Below, piece after piece: positions 42,334 through 50,327 of a stretch of 50,327 nucleotides of DNA. Position 1 is the stretch's first letter; each line of letters opens with the position of its first letter. Under the pieces are notes generated by a model. That model searched no databases, had not been told where the DNA came from, and worked only from the letters and a program-made list of their open reading frames with translations. Source of the stretch: Neobacillus niacini (lineage in GTDB: Bacteria; Bacillota; Bacilli; Bacillales; Cytobacillaceae); the NCBI RefSeq assembly GCF_023715415.1, contig NZ_JAMBOB010000019.1, forward strand, positions 1 through 50,327. The letters run 5' to 3'. Position numbers and translations under genes: made by a program.

Positions 42334-42347
42334 TTTTACCGCTTTCA
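42334..42347 (-). promoter_or_regulatory. cre-like CcpA site upstream of the PTS gene
   Basis: On the minus strand TGAAAGCGGTAAAA fits the catabolite-response consensus TGWAARCGYTWWCA at 12 of 14 positions, 71 bp before the PTS start. Repression in good carbon sources is plausible. Confidence 0.45.
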
Positions 42348-42482
42348 TTTTCTCTAGTTAAAATTTCTTGAATTGAAAGGGCTAACGTAATACTAGTATA
42401 ATGATTTCAATCGTAATCCATTAGGACTTATTTGATAATATCCGGATAAAAAACAAATTTATATTTGATTGGAGGGAGTAAC

Positions 42483-43694
42483 CTGGAACCATCAAAAATC
42501 ATCTCAAGTGCAATGAAAATTCAACTTATAACCAATTTAAATACGTATGTATTTAATCAAAAGCGTAAGCTCATTTACCATCATGAAATGATTTCTATCC
42601 CAGCATTTATGCCCGGTTCTGGGGAGAGAGATGTTTTATCTTTGTATGACCAAATGAAACATACAGGACAACTTTTTTCCTATATGAATGAATGGGACTT
42701 ACACTATTTTGGCTATTCCTTCAGTAAAAGTGAGGAAACCTGGACGATTATTATCGGTCCGTATTTTAATAAGACACCGAATCTATACAGTTTATCGAGG
42801 GAATATCAGCTCACGAGTACACAAAGTGAAGATTTAAAGGTTATATGCGATAAAATTTATGTACTAACTGCAGAACAAGCCCTCAGTTATGGAAGTGTTC
42901 TACAGCAGTTTACAAATATGATGGAGCAAGAAATATCCCCGATTGTCATTGTTTCTGATAAAAGCATCCGCCCTGTTCATAGGAAGGAAGACCCTTTCAA
43001 TGTGGATGAAGAGGGAGAACTTGTTAAATTGAGGTATAAGACTGAAAAGGATTTTATGCATGCGGTTGAACGTGGGGATAAAAAGGAAGCTTTAAAACTC
43101 ATTAATTCTAAAAATATGCTGTTTTCTTTTTCCGAACGTTTTCCAAATCAGCCGTTACGCAGACTTAAAAATGTTGCCATTATCTTAAATACGCTACTGC
43201 GGACATCAGCAAGAAATAGTGATGTCCCTGCCATCATGATTCATCGGATCTCGGAAAAATTCGCCTATGAAATTGAAAATGCCAATCAGGTGGAAGCCCT
43301 GCATCAATTAGAAGACACCATGATTGAGGAATATTGCGATGTAGTTGTATCCAACTCGTTAAGTAAATACAGTATCATGACCCGAAGAGTGATTGAATAT
43401 ATTCTAAGTTTTTATAATAAGCCAATCAATAAAGAAGAATTGGCAGCAAAACTGTCCACACATCCCAGCCATCTATCTCGAAAATTTAAAGAAGAAACAA
43501 ACATGACCTTAACCGCTTATCAACAGATTTTAAGAATGAAACAAGCGAAACAGCTATTAAAAACAGAGAATCTATCCATTGAGGAAATTGCTTATATGAT
43601 TGGCTACGATGATCCTTCCTACTTTTCTAGAGTCTTTAAAAAAGAAACAGGCAGAACTCCCTCACAGTATCGAGATGGGGAGGCTGGGAGCTGA
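42483..43694 (+). CDS. AraC family transcriptional regulator
   Basis: A 403-residue regulator with the AraC DNA-binding domain at the C-terminus: the first helix-turn-helix at LAAKLSTHPSHLSRKFKEETN and the second at SIEEIAYMIGYDDPSYFSRVFKKETGRTPSQYR. The ~290-residue N-terminal half is a ligand-sensing region I cannot classify. It diverges from the PTS gene, so control of that gene by its sugar is likely. GGAGGG at 42471-42476 is followed six bases later by CTG (42483); the first in-frame ATG is at 42513 with no ribosome site, and a TTG at 42465 lies before the Shine-Dalgarno. CTG is therefore the best-placed start, unusual though it is. Confidence 0.85.
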   Translation: MEPSKIISSAMKIQLITNLNTYVFNQKRKLIYHHEMISIPAFMPGSGERDVLSLYDQMKHTGQLFSYMNEWDLHYFGYSFSKSEETWTIIIGPYFNKTPNLYSLSREYQLTSTQSEDLKVICDKIYVLTAEQALSYGSVLQQFTNMMEQEISPIVIVSDKSIRPVHRKEDPFNVDEEGELVKLRYKTEKDFMHAVERGDKKEALKLINSKNMLFSFSERFPNQPLRRLKNVAIILNTLLRTSARNSDVPAIMIHRISEKFAYEIENANQVEALHQLEDTMIEEYCDVVVSNSLSKYSIMTRRVIEYILSFYNKPINKEELAAKLSTHPSHLSRKFKEETNMTLTAYQQILRMKQAKQLLKTENLSIEEIAYMIGYDDPSYFSRVFKKETGRTPSQYRDGEAGS

Positions 43695-43698
43695 TTTT

Positions 43699-44148
43699 TT
43701 AAGATAAAATCGCTCTTTTAAAAAGCTCCCTAAATTTCTCCTTATCTTCTGCGGTAAATGGCTTTGGCCCCTTTGTACGTTTTCCGCTTTTTCGAGCCAT
43801 TGCACTCAAATAACGTGATTGTAATAATTGATCAATGTTTTCATTGGTATAGCGATACCCAGTATGGTGAAGAACCGTACACCCTTTTGCTAAACCCAGC
43901 GAAGCGAGACCATAATCCTGCGTAACAATGATATCTCCTTTTGCTGCTAACTTCATAATCCGATAATCTGCAGCATCTGCTCCGGAATCGACATAAATGG
44001 TTTCTACGCCAGATGGTTGTTCCGCAGTAGAAAAATGAGAGAAGCTCGTAACAAGGACAACAGGAATGGCAGCATTCCTGCTTTCAGCGATAATAATATC
44101 TTTTACCGGACAAGCATCTGCATCAACATAAATTTTCAACTTTATCAC
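43699..44148 (-). CDS. yqxD: YaiI/YqxD family protein (DUF188)
   Basis: A 149-residue protein with a NYN/PIN-like nuclease fold. It starts KIYVDADACPVKD and continues through VDSGADAADYRIMKLA, GDIIVTQDYGLASLGLAKG and VLHHTGYRYT, the conserved Asp residues being those expected for metal binding. The C-terminal KSGKRTKGPKPFTAEDKEKF is also typical. Biochemical function in Bacillus is unknown. AGGAGTGATAAAG lies before the ATG. Part of the 3' end is duplicated at 46295-46463. In B. subtilis yqxD lies upstream of dnaG and sigA; here it stands alone among unrelated genes. Confidence 0.9.
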   Translation of the reverse strand: MIKLKIYVDADACPVKDIIIAESRNAAIPVVLVTSFSHFSTAEQPSGVETIYVDSGADAADYRIMKLAAKGDIIVTQDYGLASLGLAKGCTVLHHTGYRYTNENIDQLLQSRYLSAMARKSGKRTKGPKPFTAEDKEKFRELFKRAILS

Positions 44149-44289
44149 TCCTGAAAGGTATTACCTGATATATTAAACTAAGATTTCCCTTGAACTAACC
44201 TGACCCTTTGAATAGGTGCGTAGGAGTCAGAATTCTCACTCCTTCATTTGTTAAAGAAGCAGATAGTTGAAGAAAGTTTTATATGTCTA

Positions 44290-44913
44290 TTATTTGTCCT
44301 TTTTTAATGTCCTCTCCATTATTTGAGCGATTTGTTGAGAGTTCATATCTTTTTCTTCATATAGTTTATTAACGATGTTCTGATAGTCCTCTTCGTTACG
44401 ATTTTGACTTAGTTTATCGACAGCTTGAATTTCTTGTACTTTAATCTTAAATCCAACAATACCTTTTAGTTCTTTTTCTAATAACTGTGGAGAAAGCTTA
44501 TCCCATAAAACAGGATTCTTTCGGTGTTTTTCGTATTTTTGCAGCAACATTGTCAGGTCCTGTTTTAACTCTTCTTCGTTCAAAATGATGGCTGCGCCAT
44601 ATACATGGACAGCTTGATAATTCCATGTCGGGACATTTTCCTGTTCATACCAGGAGGAAGAGATATAAGCGTGCGGTCCTTGGAAAATAATCAATACATC
44701 TTCACCGGTTTCGAATGTTCTCCATTGAGGATTCCCATAAGCCATATGCCCTGTTATATAGTAATCCTCTCCTTTTTTAATCAACTGCAAGGGTAAGTGA
44801 GTTGCAATTGGTTTCCCTTTTTTGGTGGTGATAAGTGTTCCAAATGAATTCTTTTGAATAAATTCCCTGGTTTCTTCAAAATTTGTGACCTTAAAATATT
44901 TAGGAATATACAT
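44290..44913 (-). CDS. paiB: PaiB-type FMN-binding protein
   Basis: A 207-residue protein of the FMN-binding split-barrel family named after PaiB, a negative regulator of sporulation and degradative enzymes in B. subtilis. It opens MYIPKYFKVTNFEET and has GTLITTKKGKPIATHLPL, GHMAYGNPQWRTF, IIFQGPHAYISSSWY and VPTWNYQAVHVYG, all conserved; the C-terminus carries IVGFKIKVQEIQAVDKLSQNR. AAGGCGG precedes the ATG. The usual partner paiA (an acetyltransferase) is absent. The region sits between the yqxD gene and its duplicate. Confidence 0.9.
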   Translation of the reverse strand: MYIPKYFKVTNFEETREFIQKNSFGTLITTKKGKPIATHLPLQLIKKGEDYYITGHMAYGNPQWRTFETGEDVLIIFQGPHAYISSSWYEQENVPTWNYQAVHVYGAAIILNEEELKQDLTMLLQKYEKHRKNPVLWDKLSPQLLEKELKGIVGFKIKVQEIQAVDKLSQNRNEEDYQNIVNKLYEEKDMNSQQIAQIMERTLKKDK

Positions 44914-45158
44914 GATGTTCCGCCTTTCAACAAAAGTTAGAGTGTTATCAGCTATTAATTCGGTACAACTTGAAAGAAGTCCTACTTGAACTTACCTGGA
45001 TCGTTAGCTTAAGTCCCTTTTTCAAAAACTTTTTTTCATCGTAACATAATTACCCATTAATATATAAACTTAACATCCAGTGTTTTTCCTCTTCATAAAT
45101 CAAACAAAATCTTCATACCTCTTGATGTATTGGTAAATAATATCCTAGAGGTGACGGA

Positions 45159-46163
45159 ATGGAAAAGGATAAATTAAAACTCACATCTTCCGAAATAGGA
45201 ACTTTATGGGGAGAGTATGTAAATGGAACAGCCGTTGATATTGTAAATAGATATATGGTTTCTATTATTGAGGACGAGTCAATTAAAACCATTTTTAAGG
45301 ATGCTATTAAGACGTTCGAAAAACAAAAGCAACAAATTGTAACTTTTATAGAGAACGAAGGGTTTTCAGTTCCAATTGGTTTTACAGAATCCGACCTCTT
45401 TAAAGGGAAACAACGATTATTCACAGATATATTTTGCCTGAATTATTTACACATCATGACTTTACATGGTTTGCTAGGACACTCCACTTCGTTGGGCGTT
45501 TCTGTCAGAGAGGACTTAAGATTTTTTTACGACTCTTGTGATAATGATGGGAAAAGGATGTATCATCAAACCATTGATTTATTGCTGGAGAAAGGAAGTT
45601 TTCAGAGAGACCCTTTATTTTATCCAGCTGAAAACCCTGAATATGTTTCCAGTCAAGATTTCTCAGATGGACTTTTCGGAAAGGGTAGAACTTTAGCAGC
45701 CACAGAAATCATAAGCATTTCTTTCAACCTTAAAAAAAGTATTATGGCAAAAACTCTTTCAATCGCATTCAGTCAAGTCGCACAAACAAAAGAAGTAAGA
45801 AAATTTTTAGAGGATGCCGGAAAAACGGCCGACCAACAAATAAAAGTTTTTTCAAAAATTATGCAAACGGATAATTTACCCGTTCCTAAGTCGTGGGAAA
45901 CTGAAGTTACAACTTCAACAGATTCTCCTTTTTCTGATAAGTTAATCTTGTATCTTACTGGTTTCTTATTCCAAGCTGCACAAGCCTATCACGGGACAGG
46001 GTTAGCATCCGCAATGCGAACAGACCTTGTTGCCACTTACGAAAGCACCATTCTACAAAATCTTATGGTAACGAAGAAATGGTTTAATATCATGGTACAA
46101 AATAAATGGTTAGAACAGCCTCCACTTGCTCCTAATAGAAAAGAGATTGCAAAAGAAAAGTAA
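45159..46163 (+). CDS. DUF3231 family protein
   Basis: A 334-residue, largely helical protein made of two related halves of about 165 residues, as usual in DUF3231: LTSSEIGTLWGEYVNGTAVDIVNRYM in the first half corresponds to WETEVTTSTDSPFSDKLILYLTGFL in the second. Each half looks like a four-helix bundle of the ferritin/DUF892 kind, but ligands are not clear enough to claim metal binding. The family is common in spore-forming Bacilli; function unknown. AGAGGTG lies before the ATG. A strong terminator follows. Confidence 0.85.
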   Translation: MEKDKLKLTSSEIGTLWGEYVNGTAVDIVNRYMVSIIEDESIKTIFKDAIKTFEKQKQQIVTFIENEGFSVPIGFTESDLFKGKQRLFTDIFCLNYLHIMTLHGLLGHSTSLGVSVREDLRFFYDSCDNDGKRMYHQTIDLLLEKGSFQRDPLFYPAENPEYVSSQDFSDGLFGKGRTLAATEIISISFNLKKSIMAKTLSIAFSQVAQTKEVRKFLEDAGKTADQQIKVFSKIMQTDNLPVPKSWETEVTTSTDSPFSDKLILYLTGFLFQAAQAYHGTGLASAMRTDLVATYESTILQNLMVTKKWFNIMVQNKWLEQPPLAPNRKEIAKEK

Positions 46164-46210
46164 AAAATACAGTGTTACCCTAATTGGTGAGGGAGTAACA
46201 CTGTATTTTT
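46163..46210 (+). terminator. terminator after the DUF3231 gene
   Basis: AAAAATACAGTGTTAC (46163-46178) pairs perfectly with GTAACACTGTATTTTT (46195-46210). Confidence 0.92.
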
Positions 46211-46294
46211 TAGCTGAGGTCCCTGTCACCACCCGAATACTCTTGATTCACAGGATGTTCCACAAGAGGGGACGATATGGCAGCTTTTTTTGCA

Positions 46295-46463
46295 TAAAAT
46301 TGCTCTTTTAAAAAGCTCCCTAAATTTCTCATTATCTTCTGCAGTAAATGGTATTAGTCCCTTTGTACGCTTGCCGCTTTTTCGAGCCATTGCACTCAAA
46401 TAACGTGATAGTAATATTTGATCAATGTTTTCATTGGTATAGCTATACCTAGTATGGGGAACA
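46295..46463 (-). pseudogene. truncated duplicate of the yqxD 3' end
   Basis: About 170 bp closely match 43705-43873 in the same orientation. On the minus strand it still reads through in frame (RYSYTNENID, LSRYLSAMARKSGKRTKG, FTAEDNEKFRELFKRAIL) but lacks the first two thirds of the gene and a start codon, and the original stop is lost (the frame continues as CKKSC). Most differences are single substitutions. It is a non-functional gene fragment left by a duplication or recombination event. Confidence 0.9.
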
Positions 46464-46526
46464 AGTTACAAGACAATGGACAAATTAATCATAGGAATCC
46501 AGCTTTAGTTGAAAGGGGATAATGCC

Positions 46527-47195
46527 TTGATTGAAAAAATGGAGGTTGGAGAAAAAGCTGCTGAGTTCGTGAAAGATGGTATGGTCGTTGGACTTGGTAC
46601 AGGGTCTACCGTTTATTATTTCATGTCTAAGCTCGGACATTTAGTCCAGCAAGGACTATCCATTAAGGGAGTACCTACTTCTAAACAAACGGAAAAATTA
46701 GCGTTAGAGCTTGGCATCCCACTTGTTTCGTTAAATGAGATTGAGCAAATTGATGTAGCGGTTGATGGAGCAGATGAAATCGATTCAGAGTTAAATCTCA
46801 TTAAAGGAGGAGGCGGAGCCCTTTTAAGAGAGAAAATAATTGCAAATGCAGCTAAAACATTTATTGTCGTTGCAGACTCTCATAAAAATGTGGATACATT
46901 AGGTACTTTTCCACTGCCAGTCGAAGTGGTGCCATTTGGTTATGAAATGACCATGAAGTACATTCGAGAGCTTGGAGGTAATCCAAAGCTGCGGCAAAAG
47001 GAAGCAACCCCTTTTCTTACTGATAACGGTAACTATATTATCGACACCAGCTTTCAAGAAATTAAGAAGCCAAGAGATTTAGAGAAAAACCTAAACCTTA
47101 TACCTGGTGTGGTGGATAATGGATTATTTATAGATATGGCGGATACGGTTATTACCATTGTTGATAACACACTAGTAACGAAAATCCGAGGATAG
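46527..47195 (+). CDS. rpiA: ribose-5-phosphate isomerase A
   Basis: Interconverts ribose 5-phosphate and ribulose 5-phosphate. The 222 residues carry the RpiA phosphate loop GLGTGSTVYYF, VDGADEID with the catalytic Asp residues, and KGGGGALLREKI with the general-base Glu and Lys. Start choice: AAAGGGG is followed after eight bases by TTG at 46527; an upstream in-frame TTG at 46509 lies on the ribosome site itself. It heads a pentose-phosphate cluster with gnd and a transaldolase gene on the same strand. B. subtilis uses RpiB, so RpiA here is either additional or substituting. Confidence 0.92.
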   Translation: MIEKMEVGEKAAEFVKDGMVVGLGTGSTVYYFMSKLGHLVQQGLSIKGVPTSKQTEKLALELGIPLVSLNEIEQIDVAVDGADEIDSELNLIKGGGGALLREKIIANAAKTFIVVADSHKNVDTLGTFPLPVEVVPFGYEMTMKYIRELGGNPKLRQKEATPFLTDNGNYIIDTSFQEIKKPRDLEKNLNLIPGVVDNGLFIDMADTVITIVDNTLVTKIRG

Positions 47196-47233
47196 ATAGT
47201 AGAGAGAATAGATACGAACATGGGGGAAGAATA

Positions 47234-47302
47234 ATGGAATCAATGACTTTTGTCTTATTTGTAGCATCAGTAATGAAGGAATTTGGTTTTCGAATAATGT
47301 AG
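47234..47302 (+). CDS. possible 22-residue leader peptide or remnant
   Basis: ATG preceded by GGGGGAAGA, encoding MESMTFVLFVASVMKEFGFR and two further residues. Mostly hydrophobic. It sits between rpiA and gnd. It may be a small membrane peptide or the start of a lost gene; support is only the ribosome site. Confidence 0.25.
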   Translation: MESMTFVLFVASVMKEFGFRIM

Positions 47303-47383
47303 TAAGTATAGCGAAAAGTGTCTTAAATCATTCTAAGTAGAAGAAGATAAAACAAATTATTTACACCCTTGGAGGAGAACATA

Positions 47384-48277
47384 ATGAAGGTAGGACTTAT
47401 TGGTTTAGGAAAAATGGGATTAAACTTAGGACAAAATTTATTGGATCACCATCACGAAGTGGTAGCATTTGATGTGAATCCAAGTGCAGTAGAAAATATG
47501 AAGCAATATGGAGCTACAGGTGTATCAAGTTATAAAGAACTTATTCAGTCTTTGGATCATCCAAGAATTGTATGGATTATGCTCCCACATGCTGTGGTTG
47601 ATTCCGTTATCGGTGAAATCTTACCGTTTGTGGGAAAAGGAGATATTGTCGTTGAAGCAGGTAATTCTCACTATAAAGAATCGATTCAACGCTACAATGA
47701 ATTAAAGGAAGTTGGCGTGAGCTTTATGGATGCGGGTACTTCAGGCGGAATGGAAGGGGCTCGAAATGGAGCTTGTTATATGATTGGCGGAGATCCAGAA
47801 GCATGGGAAGTCGTAGAACCTCTTTTCAAAGATACAGCTGTTGAAAATGGCTTCTTATATGCCGGTAAAGCAGGCAGCGGGCATTTCTTGAAAATGGTTC
47901 ATAATGGAATTGAATATGCCATGATGGCTGCTATTGGAGAGGGCTTTGAAGTACTAGAAAAAAGTGATTTTGAATTTGACTATGAAAAGGTTGCAAGAGT
48001 TTGGAATAGTGGATCCGTTATTCGTTCATGGCTGATGGAATTAACAGAAAATGCATTCTCAAAATATCCAAATTTGGATGAAATTAAAGGGATTATGCAT
48101 TCCTCAGGTGAAGGAAAATGGACTGTAGAGGCAGCATTAGATCTCAAAACAGCAACACCAGTCATTGCAATGTCCTTATTAATGCGTTATCGTTCTTTAG
48201 AGGATGACACATTTACTGGTAAAGTTGTAGCGGCTTTACGGAATGAATTTGGTGGACATGCTGTCGAAAAGAACTAA
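47384..48277 (+). CDS. gnd: 6-phosphogluconate dehydrogenase, short (YqeC-like) form
   Basis: Oxidative decarboxylation of 6-phosphogluconate to ribulose 5-phosphate. The 297 residues represent the short form (about 300) rather than the 470-residue GndA. Visible are the dinucleotide fold VGLIGLGKMGLNLGQNL, EAGNSHYKES, the substrate loop DAGTSGGMEGARNG, and KMVHNGIEYAMMAAIGEG with catalytic Lys and substrate contacts. Asp in AFDVNPS after strand two favours NAD. GGAGGAG before the ATG at 47384 decides the start. It lies between rpiA and transaldolase; the product feeds the neighbour's reaction. Confidence 0.93.
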   Translation: MKVGLIGLGKMGLNLGQNLLDHHHEVVAFDVNPSAVENMKQYGATGVSSYKELIQSLDHPRIVWIMLPHAVVDSVIGEILPFVGKGDIVVEAGNSHYKESIQRYNELKEVGVSFMDAGTSGGMEGARNGACYMIGGDPEAWEVVEPLFKDTAVENGFLYAGKAGSGHFLKMVHNGIEYAMMAAIGEGFEVLEKSDFEFDYEKVARVWNSGSVIRSWLMELTENAFSKYPNLDEIKGIMHSSGEGKWTVEAALDLKTATPVIAMSLLMRYRSLEDDTFTGKVVAALRNEFGGHAVEKN

Positions 48278-48312
48278 AAATATTATTTATTAAAAATTGG
48301 AGGAAAAAGATC

Positions 48313-48972
48313 ATGAAATTTTTTATCGATACTGCAAACCTAGAGGAAATTAAAAAGGCTTATAAAATTGGCGTATTATCAGGTGTAACTACCAACCCTT
48401 CACTCGTTGCTAAAGAAGGCGTGAAATTCGAAGACCGTATTGCTGAAATACTAAATGCCGTTCCAGAGGTTGAGTCAGTTTCTGCCGAAGTAACACCAAA
48501 TGCTTTAACAGCTGAGCAAATGATTGCAGAAGCAGACGAGCTCATTAAAATCAACGGTGGCGATAAGAATATTACCATCAAAGTTCCAATGACACTTGAT
48601 GGACTAGAGACTTGCCGCTATTTAACTAAAAAAGGTGTTAAAACCAATGTTACCTTAATTTTTAGTGTCAATCAGGCATTGCTTGCTGCACGTGCAGGAG
48701 CTACGTATGTTTCACCATTCTTAGGACGTTTAGACGATATTAATGAAGATGGTGTAGAACTAGTAGCAAAAATTGCTCAGATGTTCCGTGTTCAAAATCT
48801 AGATTCACAAATCATTGCAGCATCAGTTCGTCATCCTGACCATGTTACACGTGTGGCGTTGGCAGGAGCTCATATTGCAACGATTCCATTTAAGGTCATT
48901 GAACAATTATCAAAACATCCGTTAACAGACCAAGGTCTTGAAAAATTTGCTGCTGACTGGAAAACAGTATAA
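48313..48972 (+). CDS. tal: transaldolase (small MipB/TalC type)
   Basis: A 219-residue TIM-barrel class I aldolase of the small transaldolase/fructose-6-phosphate aldolase subfamily. FFIDTANLEEIKKA and GVTTNPSLVAKEG open the chain, the Schiff-base Lys is in ITIKVPMTLDG, and TNVTLIFSVNQALLAARAGATYVSPFLGR follows. The Phe in IFS fits transaldolases rather than FSA. It transfers dihydroxyacetone units between sugar phosphates. GGAGGAAAAAG lies before the ATG, 35 bp after gnd, so rpiA-gnd-tal is probably one transcript, closed by a strong terminator. Confidence 0.92.
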   Translation: MKFFIDTANLEEIKKAYKIGVLSGVTTNPSLVAKEGVKFEDRIAEILNAVPEVESVSAEVTPNALTAEQMIAEADELIKINGGDKNITIKVPMTLDGLETCRYLTKKGVKTNVTLIFSVNQALLAARAGATYVSPFLGRLDDINEDGVELVAKIAQMFRVQNLDSQIIAASVRHPDHVTRVALAGAHIATIPFKVIEQLSKHPLTDQGLEKFAADWKTV

Positions 48973-48991
48973 ATATTGCTGAAAAACTAAA

Positions 48992-49040
48992 GGGGCGTTA
49001 TCTCTTATCCTTGCCGGGATAGGAAATAACGTCCTTTTAC
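48992..49040 (+). terminator. terminator after the pentose-phosphate cluster
   Basis: GGGGCGTTAT (48992-49001) pairs with ATAACGTCC (49026-49034), with an inner TATCC/GGGATA stem, followed by TTTT. Confidence 0.88.
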
Positions 49041-49105
49041 ATTATTTAAATGAAAGTTTTTTAAAATTTCATTGTTGATTCTTAGTACAGCAGTATGAAA
49101 GGTCG

Positions 49106-49306
49106 ATGAAGGACAAATCAGGAAAGTACCCAGTTAGATTAGTCCTTCATAAGGGTGATGAAGGACAAATCAGGAAGGTCCCCAACGAGATTAGTCATTC
49201 ATATGGATGATGAAGGACTAATCAGGAATGTTCCCAGCGAGATTAGGTCTTCATAAGGGTAATGAAGGATAAATCAGGAAGGTCCCCAACGAGATTAGTC
49301 CTTCAT
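49106..49306 (+). repeat. array of four 45-bp palindromic units at 52-bp spacing
   Basis: Units start at 49106, 49158, 49210 and 49262, exactly 52 bp apart. Each begins ATGAAGGACAAATCAGGAA (or close) and ends GATTAGTCCTTCAT, so the two 14-bp ends form a hairpin with one or a few mismatches; units are joined by seven-base linkers. A degenerate start of a fifth unit (ATCAAGGAATAAA) lies at 49314, on the same spacing. The array precedes the pirin gene. I see no coding frame through it. Confidence 0.9.
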
Positions 49307-49368
49307 AAGTGCATCAAGGAATAAAAGGAATTCCACACAATGGTGACTTTTAAAGGGGAGGAATAGAA

Positions 49369-50190
49369 ATGAAAAACAAAATCATGAAAATACAAAAATT
49401 AGGATTTCCATGGGAGACAGAAGACCCGTTCCTAATGACAGTCCATCATAAAGATGCGTATCCTTCAGGAAATGACCAACAGGTTCCTAACGCTTCATTG
49501 GAAGGCAGAAATCTTGGTGAGGATTTTACACTGCATGATGGGTTTAGAATGTATCACGGCAAAACGGTTCCAGGATTTCCTGTACATCCCCACAGAGGTT
49601 TTGAAACGGTAACCGTCGTTCTTGAAGGCCTTATTGATCATTTTGATTCATATGGGTCCACTGGACGATTTGGGAATGGAGATGTTCAGTGGATGACAGC
49701 AGGAAAGGGTGCCCAGCATACTGAAATGTTTCCTCTCGTAAATCAGGATAAAGGCAATCCACTTGAATTCTTTCAGATATGGCTGAATCTACCGGCAAAA
49801 GATAAATTCGCTGATCCTGAATATAAAATGTTATGGGCTGAGGATATACCGGAAGTACAGTCGGCTGCTGCGAATGGACAGAAAACGACCATAAGACTGG
49901 TTGCTGGAAGTATGAAGGGCAAGTCTAGTTTAGAACCAAACTCTGCTTCTTGGGCAAACGATAAAAGTCATCATGTGGGGATTTACGTTATTCATATGGA
50001 GCCGGAAGCAGTCTTCACCCTGCCATCCGTTTCAGCGACAATGACGAGAAATATTTACTATTATCAGGGAGATAAACTAAATATAGATGAAACAGCGATT
50101 GAAACGTACCACCGTGTAAAGCTTGCCGGTGATCAGGAAATCACGATTACGAATGGTTCATCTGAGAGTTGCTGGGAGAGATGCATTTAA
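49369..50190 (+). CDS. pirin family protein
   Basis: A 273-residue bicupin with an N-terminal metal-binding cupin. The metal ligands are in VHPHRGFETVTVVLEG (His, His) and AGKGAQHTEMF (His, Glu), the pattern of bacterial quercetinase-type pirins such as YhhW; the C-terminal cupin has no visible ligands. Activity may be quercetin 2,3-dioxygenase-like or regulatory; not resolved. GGGGAGG lies before the ATG. It follows the palindromic array and is the last gene; the 137 bp to the window end hold nothing recognisable. Confidence 0.9.
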   Translation: MKNKIMKIQKLGFPWETEDPFLMTVHHKDAYPSGNDQQVPNASLEGRNLGEDFTLHDGFRMYHGKTVPGFPVHPHRGFETVTVVLEGLIDHFDSYGSTGRFGNGDVQWMTAGKGAQHTEMFPLVNQDKGNPLEFFQIWLNLPAKDKFADPEYKMLWAEDIPEVQSAAANGQKTTIRLVAGSMKGKSSLEPNSASWANDKSHHVGIYVIHMEPEAVFTLPSVSATMTRNIYYYQGDKLNIDETAIETYHRVKLAGDQEITITNGSSESCWERCI

Positions 50191-50327
50191 AACCTAATTA
50201 ATGGTGCCTGGTGTATTAGATAATACATGTCGAAAGGTATTTCCTCCAGAAATTACAAAAAGACCCCAGTACACTTCATGAAGTAAGATTAAGATACCTG
50301 ACAGGGAACCTCAAACTTACATCATTC

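Noticed and set aside
49106..49306. Regularly spaced repeats resembling a CRISPR array
   Set aside because: Linkers are only seven bases and similar to one another, units are palindromic over their whole length, and there are no cas genes. It is a tandem repeat, not CRISPR.

Overview
The window is a piece of a low-GC Firmicute chromosome, most likely from Bacillaceae close to Bacillus or Neobacillus. The evidence is the strong AGGAGG-type ribosome binding sites, TTG and GTG starts, typical Bacillus families (CwlK, YhcN-type sporulation lipoprotein, YqxD, DUF3231, YumC-type reductase, YqeC-type Gnd), lysine and purine riboswitches, and hairpin-plus-T terminators after most genes. I saw no rRNA, tRNA, CRISPR array, transposase or phage structural gene.

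Layout. 1-13.3 kb is mixed housekeeping: a YCII protein, a stand-alone dapA under a lysine riboswitch, an RlmI-like methyltransferase, CwlK, a branched-chain aminotransferase, DegV, an alpha/beta hydrolase, GMP reductase, a sporulation lipoprotein, an NTF2-like protein, an EamA transporter, a DUF6508 fusion and an M20 peptidase. 13.3-14.1 kb is mostly intergenic with two very small genes.

14.1-23.6 kb is a catabolic island: a LysR regulator, a sigma-54 enhancer-binding protein on the minus strand, and a plus-strand operon behind a near-perfect -24/-12 promoter. The operon encodes a YumC-type flavin reductase, a Rieske oxygenase with the Glu variant of the bridging residue seen in quaternary-ammonium oxygenases, an aldehyde dehydrogenase and a D-malate/tartrate dehydrogenase, followed by a BCCT transporter. 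Together these read as uptake of a quaternary amine, C-N cleavage to trimethylamine and malic semialdehyde, oxidation to malate and decarboxylation to pyruvate. L-carnitine is the best-fitting substrate; this is inferred.

23.9-29.5 kb holds a helix-turn-helix protein, an LrgAB pair, two tandem SDR dehydrogenases, uracil-DNA glycosylase and a DUF6054 protein. 29.8-36.3 kb is a defence-like block: a CoiA-like nuclease-fold protein, an McrB-type AAA+ protein, an McrC-type DUF2357 nuclease and a small zinc-finger protein. Next comes a MazG-like pyrophosphohydrolase behind three palindromic operators.

37.2-46.5 kb holds two amidohydrolases (the second, MtaD-like, under an apparent adenine ON riboswitch), a methyltransferase, a PTS IIC-IIA protein lacking a IIB domain and lacking the phosphorylated His in IIA, a divergent AraC regulator, YqxD, PaiB and DUF3231, with a truncated second copy of the yqxD 3' end. 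46.5-50.2 kb is a pentose-phosphate cluster (rpiA, gnd, transaldolase) and a pirin gene preceded by four regularly spaced palindromic repeats.

Several recurring palindromes built around GTGCC sit in intergenic spaces and look like a dispersed repeat family, some doubling as terminators.
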